From Dromiciops gliroides (lineage: Eukaryota > Chordata > Mammalia > Microbiotheria > Microbiotheriidae), in the NCBI RefSeq assembly GCF_019393635.1, contig NC_057863.1, positions 639,926,306 through 639,990,305 of the forward strand: a DNA stretch of 64,000 nucleotides, read 5' to 3'. Below, in pieces: positions 30,301-44,100 of this stretch (position 1 is its first letter; each line of letters opens with the position of its first letter). The notes under the pieces are model-generated. The model was given only the letters and a program-made list of their open reading frames with translations, had not been told where the DNA came from and did no database searches. The translations under genes were made by a program, and so were the position numbers.

Positions 30301-33300
30301 GTCTCTCCCCAGCCTCAACTCTCAGCCCATCCTGCAGATTAATCCTAGCTACCTGTAGACCCAGGGAAGCTTGGATATCTCCTTGCCCCCTGCTGCAACC
30401 CTCCCATCCTTCGCTCATCTGTTTCTATTAGAAATGCATCGACTTAATGTTGTTAAAATTTTGTTTTTACATATATTTTGGAAAATAAAATTCTCTTCAG
30501 AGTAAAAAAAAAAAAGAAATGCATCCAGTGGAAGAACCCGCCCAATTAAGTGTCAGAGACGTGGGCCCTTCTTCTGGATCTGCTCCGGATTTAGTATGTG
30601 ACCTCTAGCCAACTCTTGCCCTTCTCTCCGAATTACCCCCTGTTGGACTAGCTGCTCTCTATGTCCCCTCCCTGCTCTGACAAGCCAAGACTCCTAATTA
30701 GTGTCCCTGCTTCTTATCTCCAATCCATACTCAAATACCCAAAGACTCCAGGGGATCTCTGATCCCATCGATTTGGAGGATTCTTCAGACAATGCAGATC
30801 AAACGAAACTCACTTGTCCTTGTCTTCCCATTAATTTGCCCCTGGGGGTCCACCTAATGCACTAGGGGCCTCCCTTAGTTTCTCTGGGTCTTGGGAGGGT
30901 ACTGGTGGAGCCGTTAGGACATCCGTCTGTCCTGTGCTACACTGGTCAGATCTACTGCACAGCTGCCAAAAGTCAATTTACTAAGTCTAACCATGTTACT
31001 CTCCTACTCAAAAATCATCAGTGACTCCCCACTGGATAGTATCAAATATATTCTTTTCAGCCTGGCATTTAAAGCCCTCCACAATCCATCCAAATATTTC
31101 CCATTAGCCCACTTCATGCAGTTTTCTGTCATATTAGCCTGTTAGCTGCTTCAGAATTCAATATCTCATCTCCCATCTCTTTACCGACCTGGGAATGCTC
31201 TGTCTCTTCCTATCTGCCTTTCAGAATAGTTGGATAAAGCATTTATTAGGGTGCTTATTGGGCCAGTTAGGCGTAATTAACTGATTAACCTTGTTTGCTT
31301 CAGTTTCCTCATCTCTAAAATGGGAATAATAACAGCACCTACCTCCCAGGGTTGTTGGGAGGATCAAATCAGATAATAATTGTAAAGTACTTGGCACATA
31401 GTAGGCACTATATAAATGTCAGCTATTATAACATGGTTCATAGGGTCAGTGCTAGAAGGGGCCTTCAATGTCAGTCCGATTTCCTCTTTAGGCAGCCAGG
31501 TGATGCAGTGGATAAAGCATTGGCCCTGGAGTCAAGAGGACCTGAGTTCAATTCTCACCTCAGATGCTTACTAGCTGTGTGACCCTAGGCAAGTCACTTA
31601 ACCCCAGTTTCCTTAAACATCCAGGGTCATCTCCAGTCGTCCTGATGTCTATCTTGCCACGGGTCCCAAATGGCTCTGGAGGAGAGTGAGGTTGGTGACC
31701 TTGCGCTGCCCTGCCTCACGTAAATTCAGTTGGTCCTCTTCAGAAGGAAGGACAAACAACAAGGGTGCTTATTATTTCTGGGGCTCAGCTGGAGTACTTC
31801 CTCCCATGGGAAACCTTTCTTGACCCCTTCCCTGTTGCTGGTTCTTTTTTTCTTCCTTGGATTTGCTGTTCAGCCATGTCCACCTCTCTGTGATACCATT
31901 TGGGGTTTTCTTGGCAAAGATGTGGAGTGGTTGCCATTTCCTTCTCCAGCTCATTTTACACATGAGGAAACTGAGGCAGACAGGGTGAAGTGACTTGCCC
32001 AGGGTCACCCAGCTAGGAAGTGTCTGAGGTCACATTTGAGCACAGGTCCTGTGCTCTCTGCACTCTGCTGCCACCTAGCTGCTTCTACCTCAAATTTACC
32101 ATATATTTAATGAAAAGCCGCTTGAGGGCAGGAACTGATTTTGATAGAGCTAAAAAAGGGAAGCCATGGAATCCAAGCCCTTCCTTTTACAGATGAGAAA
32201 GCTGAGGCACAGAGGCATGAAGTGACTTGCCCAGGGTTTCAGGGCCTCATTTTTTCTTTTATTTCTTTTCTTTTTTTTTTTTTTTTTGGGGGGGGGGTGA
32301 GGGGATCGGGGTTAAGTGACTTGCCCAGGGTCACACAGCTAGCAAGTGTCAAGTGTCTGAGGCTGGATTTGAACTCAGGTCCTCCTGACTCCAGAGCCAG
32401 TACTCTATTCACGGAGCCACCTAGTTTCCCCTCAGAGCCTAATTTTTTGTCTGCAACCTCAGTGCCTGGCACATAGTAGGCACTTAATAAATAAATTGGG
32501 GTTCTTTTGATTATAACAGCAATATCATCCCTGTCATAGAATAGTAGAGCTGGTAATTATATATTAGGGGTCATCTCTTCTAAGAGTTCTCAACCCTGAA
32601 GTTTAAAAAAAATTTGATAATTATTTTCATCTAGTCACTTTCCTTTTTAATCCTATGGGTTTTATTTATGCATTTAACAATATTATTCTGAGAAGGAATC
32701 TGTAGTTGTGTTTTTTTTGGTTTGGGTTTTGGTTTTTTACCGGGGGCCCTGGACACAAAAAAAGATTAAGGACTCATGATTTAATTCTCTCCTCCCCACC
32801 CACAACCATTTAGAAATGGTGGGACTGGGGGGCAGTGAGGTGGCACAGTGGATAAAGCACCGGTTCTGGATTCAGGAGGACCTGAGTTCAAGTCTGGCCT
32901 CAGACACTTGACACTTACTAGCTGTGTGACCCTGGGCAAGTCACTTAACCCTCATTGCCCCCTCCCCCAAATAAATAAAATGCATTCACAGAGCCTATCA
33001 AATATGAAATTAGAAATGGTGGGACTGAAGCTAGGGTGCCACTGCTTGTAAGTTACTGAGAAGGGATTGGAACCCCAGTCCTCCGCACAAGATAGAGTGA
33101 TGTTTGCTGATCATGCTGTGATTCCTCCAGTCCCTGGTCTTCATCATTCAGCTGAATGGGGGAGGAGTTTGGGTCAGTGGACAGGTTAACCTGCCCGGTG
33201 TGAGCCTGTCCTGGAGGAACTCACCCTGGCGAGGGCCAGCCCTGTCAGCTAAACCAGCTGCACAGTCAGCTTCCAGCTGTCCATGTGCTGAGGTGTTTGT

Positions 33301-35123
33301 GTCCTATCTGTTTGCCCCTCAGTGGTGAGGGCTGGCTACAGATTTCTTCAAATTCTTTGTCCTCCCCTGCCCTCCAGATAGCTGGGGGAGCTGCAATTGG
33401 GAGCTGAGAATGAATTGAAGAGCAGGGGCTGGTCACATTTGGAGAAGGTGCTTCCTTGCTGGAAGCTCCCTGCATGGAGGAAACCACAGGGGTGGTGACC
33501 CCAAAAGGGGAATATATAAATGTGACCGGGCAGATGGGTGGCTCAGTGGATAGAGCCTTAGGCCTGGAATCAGGAAGACTCATCTTCCTGAGTTCAAATC
33601 TGGCCTCAGATACTTCCTACCTGCATGACCCTGGGCAAGTCACTTAACCCTCTTTGTCTGAGTTTCCTCATCGGGAGAAGGGAATGGCAAACCAATCCAA
33701 TATATCTGCCAAGAAAATCCCAATGGGTCACTGGAATTGATTGAAATAACTTGAACAGTAAAAATAAAGGTGAACTCTTAACAACTAGTTGGATTTTCCA
33801 AACAGCCCTGGGAATTAGGCACTATTATTATTATTCTTATTCCTGTTTGTTTTGTTTTGTTTGTGAGGCAGTTGGGGTTAAATGATTTGCCCAGGGTCAC
33901 ACAGCTAGCAAGTGTCAAGGGTCTGAGGTCAGATTTGAACTCAGGTCCTCCTGAATCCTGGGCTGCTGCTCTATCCTCTAAGCCACCTCGCTGCCCCATT
34001 CCTGTTTGACAGATAAGGAAACTGAGGCTGAGAGAGGTGACTTGTTTAGTCTCACACAGCCAGGAATGTGTCAGAGGCAGGGCCTGCACCCCAGTCTTCC
34101 TAGTCCTCTTTCCATTAGTCCATATTGGCTTTTTGGAAAAAGAAAAATGAGAAATTCAGGGCTCTCTGGCCTGTATCAGAGCAAAGCCCAGCAGTAATTA
34201 TTCTATTTATTATGATTATTCGGGCCCTGTCAGCCTTGATTCACTCCTTACCTATCACTCCTTTTTCCTTGTACCTATCCAGACTGTCCTTGCCCCCAGG
34301 GTGGACCCAGTGGAACCTGGGGACAAGCTCTGTTCTCCTGGGTTCTGGATTCTCTGTTGCTCAACCTGGTGGCCACAGGCAGAGGCCAAGGAGACCAAGG
34401 TCAGGGTGTGTGACTTGTGTGGAGCCAGGCAAAGGTTAGCTTGGTCCTGTGCTGACCTCCGACCTCTACCTCCTGCCTGTGTTTGCACTGGAGGGAGGTG
34501 AGTGGGACCAGGAGTGTAGCTGGCTCAGAAACACAACTCCCTCCCTCCCTCCCTCCCTCCCTGCTGAGACACTATCAAGGAATGTCAACAGAGGAGGGCC
34601 CCTAGGACTTGGAAGTGCACAATCTCAGGGCTGGAAGAGACCCCAGTGGCCACCTGGTGCAACCCACATCCCCAAAAGAATCCTCAATAGGAGATTTCCA
34701 ACAGGTGATCCTCCACTTTGCCCTTAGACTAGGGGCTCCCAATTTGGGCTACCTATATTTGTTTTTTTTTTTAATTTCTATAACTCTTACCAAAAAAAAA
34801 AACAACAACCCAAAACAAAACCAAAAAACAAAAATTTTTTTGATAACTCCTATTTGAATCTAATGGGTTTCTTTTGCAATACGAGCTATTTTTATTTTAT
34901 GCATTTAAAGTCAGGATTCTGAGAAGGGGCCCCATAAACTTCAGCAGCCTTCCAAAGGGGTGACTGACACCAAGAAGGGTAAGAGCTGAGGCAGCTAGGT
35001 GGGGCAGTGGATAAAGCACCAGCCCTGGATTCAGGAGGACCTGAGTTCAAATCCGGCCTCAGACACTTGACACTTACTAGCTGTATGACCCTGGGCAAGT
35101 CACTTAGCCCTAATTGCCTTACC

Positions 35124-35193
<70 letters not shown>

Positions 35194-38100
35194 GTAAGAA
35201 CCCCTGATTAAAGACTTCCCAAAGCCACTGGCTACTCTTCTTTGATGATCCCTCTCATTGCTTGGAGGGCTTTGCTTACATACACAAAGCTTAAATTTGC
35301 TTCTTTCCAACTTCTACCCTGGACTCTCAGTTCTTCCATCTGGGGCCAAGCAAGGCAGGTCTGATCTCTTGAAGTTCAGTCGTGTCTGACTCTCCATGAC
35401 CCCATTTGGGGTTTTCTTGGCAGAGATACTGGAGTGGGTTTGCCTTTTCCTTCTTCAGGTCACTTGACAGATGAGGAAACTGAGGCCAACAGGGTGAAGT
35501 GACTTGCCCAGGGTCACCCAGCTAGTGTCTGAGGCTGGATTTGAACTCAGGGAGATGAGTCTTCCTAATTGCAGGCTGGGCACTCTATGCACTATGGCGC
35601 CCCCTAGCTGTCCTACTAGGCCTCAAAGATTGTTGTGACCCACCCTCAGTCATCTATTCTCCAGGTTAAGCAACACTCTACAGATGCTTCTTTGGCTCAA
35701 TCTCAAAGCCTTTCCCCCACCCCCACCCCTTTCCGGTGCCCTCCTCTTGAGACTTCTCAGGGGCCCTGAATGTGGGACCAGGGAGCTGATCTCACTCCAG
35801 GTATAGGCTGGCCAAGGCTGAATAAACTCCTTACCAGGCTGCGACACGGTTTCTCTTCATACTCTCAGCCAGTGGTGTTATCAGCTTTTTTTTTTTTTTT
35901 TCCCCACCACATCACAGTGCTGACTCGGTTTGACCTTGCAGTCCACTCACACTTCTAGGTCTTTTCCCGATGAATTGCCAATCATTACATCAGGGAAACT
36001 GTAGCACCTTCTGTCTCCAGTGAGTCAGTCATTCGATCAATAGGCATTTATTAAATATTTATTAGATTGAAGGCTCCTTGAAGGCAGGGACGGACTTTGG
36101 CTTCCTTTTGTATCCATGATGCTTAGCACAGGGCCTGACACACAGTAGGAGGTTAATCTGTTCATGGATTGATTGACACACTATGTGCTAGGTAGGCACT
36201 GTGGTAAGTGCTCAGGATAGGATCAGAAGCAATCCCTAGCCTCAATGCCAGGGATTTTGTTTGTTTGTTTGAGGGGCAGTGAGGGTTAGGTGACTTGCTC
36301 AGGGTCACACAGCTAATATGTGTCAAGTGTTTGAGGCCAGATTTGAACTCCAGGGCTGGTGCTTTACCCACTGTGCCACCTCGCTGCCCTCAGTTGTGGA
36401 ATCTTTAGGGACATCCCTCCCCATTTCTGGACATACTGGCTCCCGCTCCACTGGTGCCGATATTTACACCCTTCTGCTTCATCTCTTCTGTCGGAGCCTC
36501 AATCCCTGCATTGAAAGTCACCCCGCTGAGGACCGACCTTAGTCATTCACACCTTAGTGTGAAAGAGTTGGTAGAAGTCATTTTTTAGAAGCTCTTAGGA
36601 GGGAATCAAGTCAACCAGCATTTTATTAAGTACTTACTCTTTGCCTAGCCCTATGCTAAGCTCTGAGTCGAAAACACTGGGAGGGGAAAAGGTCAACAGC
36701 TTTTGAGATCTCCCTGCTTTTCAGGGGGCCTCCTCCCTGGGTTCTGCCTCTCAGGACTCTCAGGAACAAGCTGAGGTCGGATCCCAAGTACACCAGAGAG
36801 AGCGAATTCTTTGTTGGGGTGGAGGCCAAGGGCTGGGTGGAGCTTTGAATTTGATGTCTTCCCCCCCCCCCCCAACAATCAGGATCTTGCCAAGAATTTC
36901 CCAGGTGGGGGAATGATTGGGGGCAGGTACCTCATTGTGGGAGCCTGGAGCCGAGTGAGGGAATTGGGGGTGGGGGTGTGGGCCTACTGGGCTACTGAGG
37001 CTTAATGTTCCCTGATAATTAGTCCTGCCTGCTGAAAGAGATTAATTACAGCCAGCGGTTGTATCTAGAAGCAGATCCTTATATAAAGGGAAATCAGGCG
37101 TGTTTCTGAGGAATGGGCGGGTTTTCTCCCCTTTCAGCACCCTTGCAAGGAAGCGCTCTGCTTGTGTCTGCTTTCGCTTGGGCCCATGCCCGCCTCCCTG
37201 GGGCCCTGCAGAGAGTGGGGTGTGTGTGGCCTGGCTGCTCCTCTTAGCCTGAGCCTTCTAGGCTGGACCCCAGTGTCCCCGGTCTGACCCAGCAGCCCCC
37301 AGGTCACGGGCGGTGGTTGGAAGGAGAGAGGGAGCGCTAGAGGGGGAAGCAGATTCCCCCCAGTCTTTACTGGCCAAAAGGTAGCCCTTCCTTTCTGCAG
37401 AAAACAGGGTATACGGTATATGGCTCCTGTGTCACCTCGGACAAATCACTTAATCTTGGTTGCTCCATTCCTTATTAGTAAAATGAAAGGGGCTGGACTG
37501 GGGACTCTCCGAGGTTCCTGCAGCCTCTGACTTTCATATTTGCTTTTGGGGCCTCTGAACTGTCCCCCCTTTCATGTATGGAGAAATCTATGGACCCTTT
37601 CTCAGAATGGCGTTTTTTAAGTGCATAGAATAAAATGTATAGGAATATGAAGCCAATTACATTGAAATATGATTATCAAAATATATTTTAAAACAACCTT
37701 GACGTTCACAGGCTCTAGGAAATGGCCTCAGGTCCCTTCTTGCTCTAGATTAACGACAGGCATATCCCCCAACCCATAGGTACATCGGCCCTCCCCCCCC
37801 CACCCCAGCCAGTCTGTGCAGCCAGGGAATAATGGTTCCATTTTTTTTTTCTTTTGATGGACCCGGGATTTATCAATGGTACAAGGTGTAATCTCTTTGA
37901 GAAAATCTCCTCTGCCCATGCACGTCACCATCCGACCTCTGCACCTCGTTTTAGAGAGTTCTCTGGGACACAGGGTTTTAGTGACTTGCCCAGGGTCACA
38001 CAGCCAACATTTGTCGAAGGCAGAACCTGGTCCTCCTGACCCCAGGCTGCCTCTCCAAGGGTTCCATCCTGCAGACAGGTAAGCCGAGGCCCAGCTTCGC

Positions 38101-41100
38101 AGATCCCTCAGAGTGAGCTTTAGAGGCATGAGGTCGGGGCACACTCTGCCCTGGGGACATCTTTCATTTTTCCAGCCGGAAGAAAGATGGAGTCAGAAGG
38201 GCTGCTGGCCCGAAAGGGTAGGGGGAGTGGAGAGGAGGCGCTGGGAGCCTGCGCCAGACCAGATTGGGCTGGGGACCTCACAGGGCGCTGCCGAGCGGTC
38301 TTCTGTTGCTATGGCAACCTTCCATGTCTGGGTTGGCCTGAAGGCTTCTCCTCCTGTTCTGGGCTGGTGGGGAGGGAGAGAGACCCAAGCTGGGGCAGGG
38401 ATGGGGACAGCCCTGTGTGGGGCCTCTGCTGATCTGCGCTGGGCTGGGCTTTGTTGTTCCTCTTGGGGAGCCCAGGCCAGCTGGGGAGCTGGGCAGAGTG
38501 GGGGAGAAGTCAGATGGGGAGCGGCTTGGCCGCCCTCACTCGATTCAAGCATTTCTTAGACCCTTCCTCTGCATGGGGCACAGTGCTAGGAGCTGGGGAA
38601 GGAGATGCTCCCTGCCCTCGAGGGGCCTTTTTCTGGTTAAGAAACAACACAAAATAATTATCAACTAATTGAGAAAGGGGAGGGAGGACTGAGGACTGGG
38701 GGAATCGGGAAGGGCTTCCTGTAGGAGGTGGCCTTTGAGCAGAGCCTTGAATGCAGCTTCCGAGAGGTGGGGAAGAACAGCCCGTATATAGGTGAGAGTC
38801 ATGTTGCCCCGAATGGTTCACAAAAACCAAAGTAATTCCTGCCCTCTAAGAGCTTACATTCTGGGGGGAGGGGAGATTGTTAACTTAATAGAAGGTAATT
38901 TGAGTAGAGGAAGGGGAGCAGGAGAGAGAGATGGGGGGGAAGGAGAGAGGAGAGGAGAGAAAGGGAGGGAGGGAGAGACAGACAGAGACAGAGGGAGGGA
39001 GGGAGAGAAGGGGAGGGGAGAGGAGAGGAGAGGATGAAAACAGTGGGGACCAGGGGAGTCTTCTGGAGGTGCTGTGACTCCTGGATCTAGGATGATGAGC
39101 TGCGTCTGTCCTTCCTGCCCCCACCCCCACCCCCTCCGTGCCTGCTGACCAGCTGGGGAAGCTGCCTTGTTCCGGGGTCAAGGAACCCAAGCCTTAGGGC
39201 CTGGCAGATAGTTTGCCCAGCAGATGTGCTGTGTGTGTTCTCTAGGGTCCGAGCCAAGGCAGCTAGATGGGACTTCTCCCCATGTCCCAGTTGGAGAAGC
39301 TGAGGTCTGAATGGAAGCGACAGCGGTTTAACCCTTTCCCCCAGCGCTCTGGGAGGCGCGAGTGTATGTTGAGGAATGGAGATGGCTGGGACAGGGCCTT
39401 AGGTTACCTCTTCTTGTTTTTATAGGGGATGGGGGAGCAGTGAAGAGCCCCAGGACCCCTTTTCCTTAGCTAGCCTTTAAATGGTGCTTTAAGATTTGTT
39501 TTTCATCTGTTATCTCATTTAATCCTGACAACAGCCCTGTGAGGCAGGGGCTACCATTATCCCCATTTGGGGAAACTGAGGCCGATTGATTTCCCCCCAG
39601 GGTCATGAGCTCAGGTCGTCCTGCCTTAGGGCGGAACCTTAGGGTTCCTCTGCCTTGGCCCCCACTGGCTTTCTTCCTCTCCCCCCACCCCCACTGCACT
39701 TCCTCCCCTCCCTGAGTCACCGGGAGCTGTTGGGTCTTGAAGGCTTTGGGTGCCGTGAGTCATGAGCTTGGGGAGGGGAGGAGGGGACGGAGGAGGAACG
39801 CTTCCCTTAGGACACCTGACTGACTGCTTTAAAGGGAACCTCTCCTCTTGCTAAGAGGGGACCTGAGGGGGAAGGAGGGCTACAGGCCCCCTCCCTCGCC
39901 CCTTTCTGTCCCCACCAGACACAAACAACCACCCCACCACCGACCCCCTACCCCCTGCCAAGGGCTGAAGGTGAATTCCCCTGACCACGCCCACACTGGG
40001 GTCCCGCCCTTGCCGCTGCCTATCCCGGGAGTCTGAGCCCAACCCTGAGGCCCTTCTCACACCTGGGCTTCCAGCTTTGGACTAACACTGACGCCCTGAA
40101 AACAGATCCCTAGAGATATGGGCGGAGACAAAAGAGCAAGCATTTATTAAGAGCCTACTATGTGCCAGGTTCAGCACTAAGATGCTTTACCAGAATGCTC
40201 TTGTTTGATGCTCACAACTCCCCATGGGGACACTGAGGCAGCCAAGGGTTAAATTACTCACCCAGGGTCACACAACTAATAAGGGACCCCAGGTTGGATT
40301 TGAACTCAGGTCTTCCTGACTCCAGGCTTCTGCCCTCTGTCCACCATAGGTGAAAGTGCAGATGTTGTCAGATGTGGTTCTCACGGATCCCTCCCCTCAC
40401 TGTAGACCCTCTCTGCCCATCCCTCTGGCTGCCAATCTGGAGGGCTGCTATAAGGAACAGGGATCAGACTTTTTCTTCTCAGTGCCCAGGAGGGCAGCCC
40501 CAGGGACAGAGGGTGGGGGCGGGGTGCAGAGAGGCAGATTGGGCTATAGAAAGGTGCAGTCGAATGTTCCTAGAAGTCGGGGTGCCCCCCAGGTATTCGA
40601 ATAGAGCCTAGAGCCGCTTCTGAGTCAGGCATGGGTTGGACTAGCCAACCACCTCCGGCCCTTCATGCTCCATTTCTATGTTGACAATACTCTGCTTGTA
40701 GAGATGGGAAGAATCTCTAGGGTCAACTTGTCCAGTTTCCTGCCTCTGGGCAGTCTGAAGCGCTGTCCGGGCAGCAGCAGTGGAGGGGAGATGGGGAGAT
40801 GGGAAATAGGTGGTGGTTTGGGGCTGAGGAACCTGTTTGTTGGGTGATTGGCTTTCCTGAATAGAGAAGGAAGGTGACCCTGATCTGAGATGGAGGCCCT
40901 GGGGGAGGGAGCTCTGCGGGGTCCACTCACGGGTGGATTGCAGAGTGTTGGCCTGTGGCTTCCCCTCCCCAAACCCTGCTCCCCCAGGGGGCAAGAGGGG
41001 AAGCTCTCATGGTGCACGGCCACCCCCCCCCCAGGTGTGCAGAGAGGGAGAACAAGCTGTGTGCCGGGTGTTGGGGGATGTGCTTGTGGCAAATGACAGT

Positions 41101-44100
41101 TTCTGCCTTCAGGGTGGGAGAACAACAGGGACCCAGAGACATCCATACAAACTAAGTAATATGGGAGATGGGGTGGGGGAAGGCAATGGCAGCTGGGGAC
41201 AGAAAAGGCCTCCAGTCCATAAAAGGATCTCCTAAAAGATCAGCTCTGACCATGTCACCTCCCCTGCTCAATAGATTGCAGTGGCTCCCTATCACCTCCA
41301 GGATCAAACAAAATCCTTCATAACCTGTCCTCCTCTACAGCTCCCCTGCCCCACCCCCATTCTTTGATCCACTGGCACTGGTCTCCTGGCTGTTCCTCAA
41401 GCAAGACTCCCCATCTCTCAACTCCAGACATTTCCCAGGCACATGAGGCTTGGCAGCGGAGTGGTCGAAGGTCAGGCTGATGGAGAGTAAGGAGTGGCAA
41501 GCCTGGGTGACTGAGGTGGTGCAGTCGGCTTTGCCTCAGAAGGCTTGTTTGGGGGAGGGGGAGGGATGCCGTGGAGGCCTCTTGGGCGGGTTGAGTTTGC
41601 GATGCCTTGGGGATGGTCAGGGAAAAGTCCAGCAGGCCCAGAATTGTCCTCCAGGCCAAGGATGCTCAGGAGACGCTGCCTGGGACTTGGACCAGGGATT
41701 ATGTTCTTACTGAGTGAGGGCTACAGCTGGGTGCAGAGGCAGGGAGTGGCCAGTCTCTCCTTGGACACTTCCTGGGGAACTTCAGGCAGCTCATCTCCCC
41801 TAGTCTGGCTTTGAGGGAGGACCTGAGGGGATGATGTCTGTGAAGTACTTTATAGAGGGCTCGAGGCGCGAGGCTAAGATGGGAAGGACTCCCTCCTTGA
41901 CCCGTGGATGGGGAGCAGGGGGTCTTGAGTGTCTTCTAGCTGTGGCTCTAGCCCTGGGCTTTTACTCTCTTTCCCAGGGGGCCAGGAGGGTAAGGAAATT
42001 GTGGGGGGAGTCCCATCCTGTTTTGGGAGCTGTGACATCTCGGGCTGAGGAGCAGAGCAAGGGCAATTCAGGGGCTGCCAGTGGAGTCCATGCTGGTCAC
42101 ACGATTGAAGCTTCAGAGCTATGGAATGGGGCTTAGAGACTTGCCTAGGGTCATAGCTTCTTTGTTGTTCAGTCGTTTCAGTCATGTATGAGTCTTCATG
42201 ACCTCATTTGGGGTTTTTTAGGCAAAGATGCTAGAGTGGTTTGCCATTTCCTTCTTCAGCTCATTTTACAGATGAGGAAATTGAGGCAAACAGGGGGAAG
42301 TGACCTGTCCAGGGTCACACAGCTAGTAAGTGATGGAGGTCAGATTTGAAGTCAGGAAAAGGAGTCTTTCAGACTCGAAGTCCAGCACTAGTAAGTGACA
42401 AAGTGGCAAGATTTGAACCCAGGTGCTCAGTTTCCCAATCCAGGGCAGCGCTGCCCCTTGAGGAAGGGGAGGTGAGGGGGCCTGGCCCTTTGTGTTTTGT
42501 CAGGGGAAGCAGTCACCCAACCATCTGTCCTGGTGCTCAACTGCATGGTGAGGAGGCATCCTAGGAGGCCTAGCCCTGGCCCAGAGGGGGGCAGGTGGCA
42601 CGGGCACAGAGTTCCAAGGAGTCCAGACCTGAGCCCCTGTGGACATTCAGCCCCTGGCTGTTCCATAGGGTGGGGGAGGGGTGGCGGTGCAGGCGTTCTA
42701 TTTCAGCATTCGGTGCCCATCCCAAGTGCCCAGGATTGCTGGCATCAGTGTGTGCCAGGGGGAGGGCACAGTCCTGACTTTGAGGAGAGGGAGGAATTGT
42801 GTAACTGAGCACAACAGCCCTCACAGACAGACTCCTACACACACGTCAGAACACAGTCACATTCGTGACAGAGTGGGCCGAGACCCATGTGCCCACTCAC
42901 CGGCACAACCACTCTTTTCTCCAGAGAGCCAGTCCCTGCCTTTGGGAAGTCCTTGGCCTATTGCCAAAGCCAACTGATTGTGCCTCCTGCCTCTCCCATC
43001 CAGCCTCTGCACAATCAGCTACCAGCCTGATCTTCCGAAAGTTCCTCCCCTGCTCTAAAACCTTCAGGGGCTCCCTGTTGCCTCTAGGGTCAGACTCCAG
43101 TTCCTTCTTTGTCATTTTCAGCTCTCTAGGCTAGTTATATACCATGTCTCCTCATGTACTTCTTAGTGGCTTACTTCCTGTTACCTGTGAAGGACCTAAC
43201 ATCTCCCACCCCCATGCCTCTGCACATGCTGTCTATGACCTCTTAGAACCTGTCAATCTGATATTTCATCAGTGTAGGGTAGGAGAGGCGTTCCTAGCCT
43301 GGGGTCCAAGAACTAGTTTTAAAAGCAATTATTTGAATTTTTATTATTTATTTTTTTTAATGAAGGAGAAGACTTTCAAGCAATAACATTTTTATTTTGA
43401 TATCTGATTTTTAAAAAAAAATTTCTGAGATTATACACTCTTTTTTTGGTGAGGCAATTGAGCTTAAGCGACTTGCCCAGGGTCACACAGTTAGTAAGTG
43501 TCTGAGGCCAGATTTGAACTCAGTTCCTCCTGACTCCAGGGCCAGTGCTCTATCCACAACATTTTTAAAAATAACTATTTCAACAGGCCAGATTTCCTTT
43601 GTATTCCTGGGTGTTTAATGTTGTGCATTTAAAAACTTGATTCTGAGAGAGGGTCCATGGTTCTTATGGGGCCTTTTCAGCTTCCCACTGGTGTAGGGAG
43701 TAAGTTGGGGTACAGTAGGGAGAGCCCAGAGTTTGGAGTCCCAGGGAGCCCGAGTTCAAGTGCTGGTTCTCTCACTGGCTACCTTTTTTTTTTTTTTTGA
43801 TGAGGCAATTGGGGTTAAGTGACTTGCCCAGGGTCACACAGCTAGTAATTGTTAAGTGTCTGAGGCCGGATTTGAACTCAGGTCCTCCTGAATCCAGGGC
43901 CGGTGCTCTATCCACTGTGCCACCTAGCTGACCCTACTGGCTACCTCTTGATGATGGATAAGTACCTTATTTCACTGGGCTATTATTCCCCATCATTAGT
44001 ATGAAGGACTTGGCCTCCGGGAGGTCCCTCTTATCCCTAAATCTGTTAGGCGAGGCTCTATTGCTGCCCCTCCAGCTGCTGATGCACCCCTCCCTGTAAT

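Larger units (their letters stand above)
30962..32500 (+). repeat. L2 LINE 3' region broken by several later insertions
   Basis: Collinear L2 pieces: 30962-31225 (TCATCAGTGACTCCCCACTG, TTTAAAGCCCTCCACAATCC), 31763-31855 (GAAACCTTTCTTGACCCCTT), 32083-32150 (CTTGAGGGCAGGAACTGATT) and 32435-32500 (AGTGCCTGGCACATAGTAGG, CTTAATAAAT). Inserted between are a MIR, a WSINE1-like SINE, a MAR1, another MIR and a poly(A) SINE. Confidence 0.8.
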
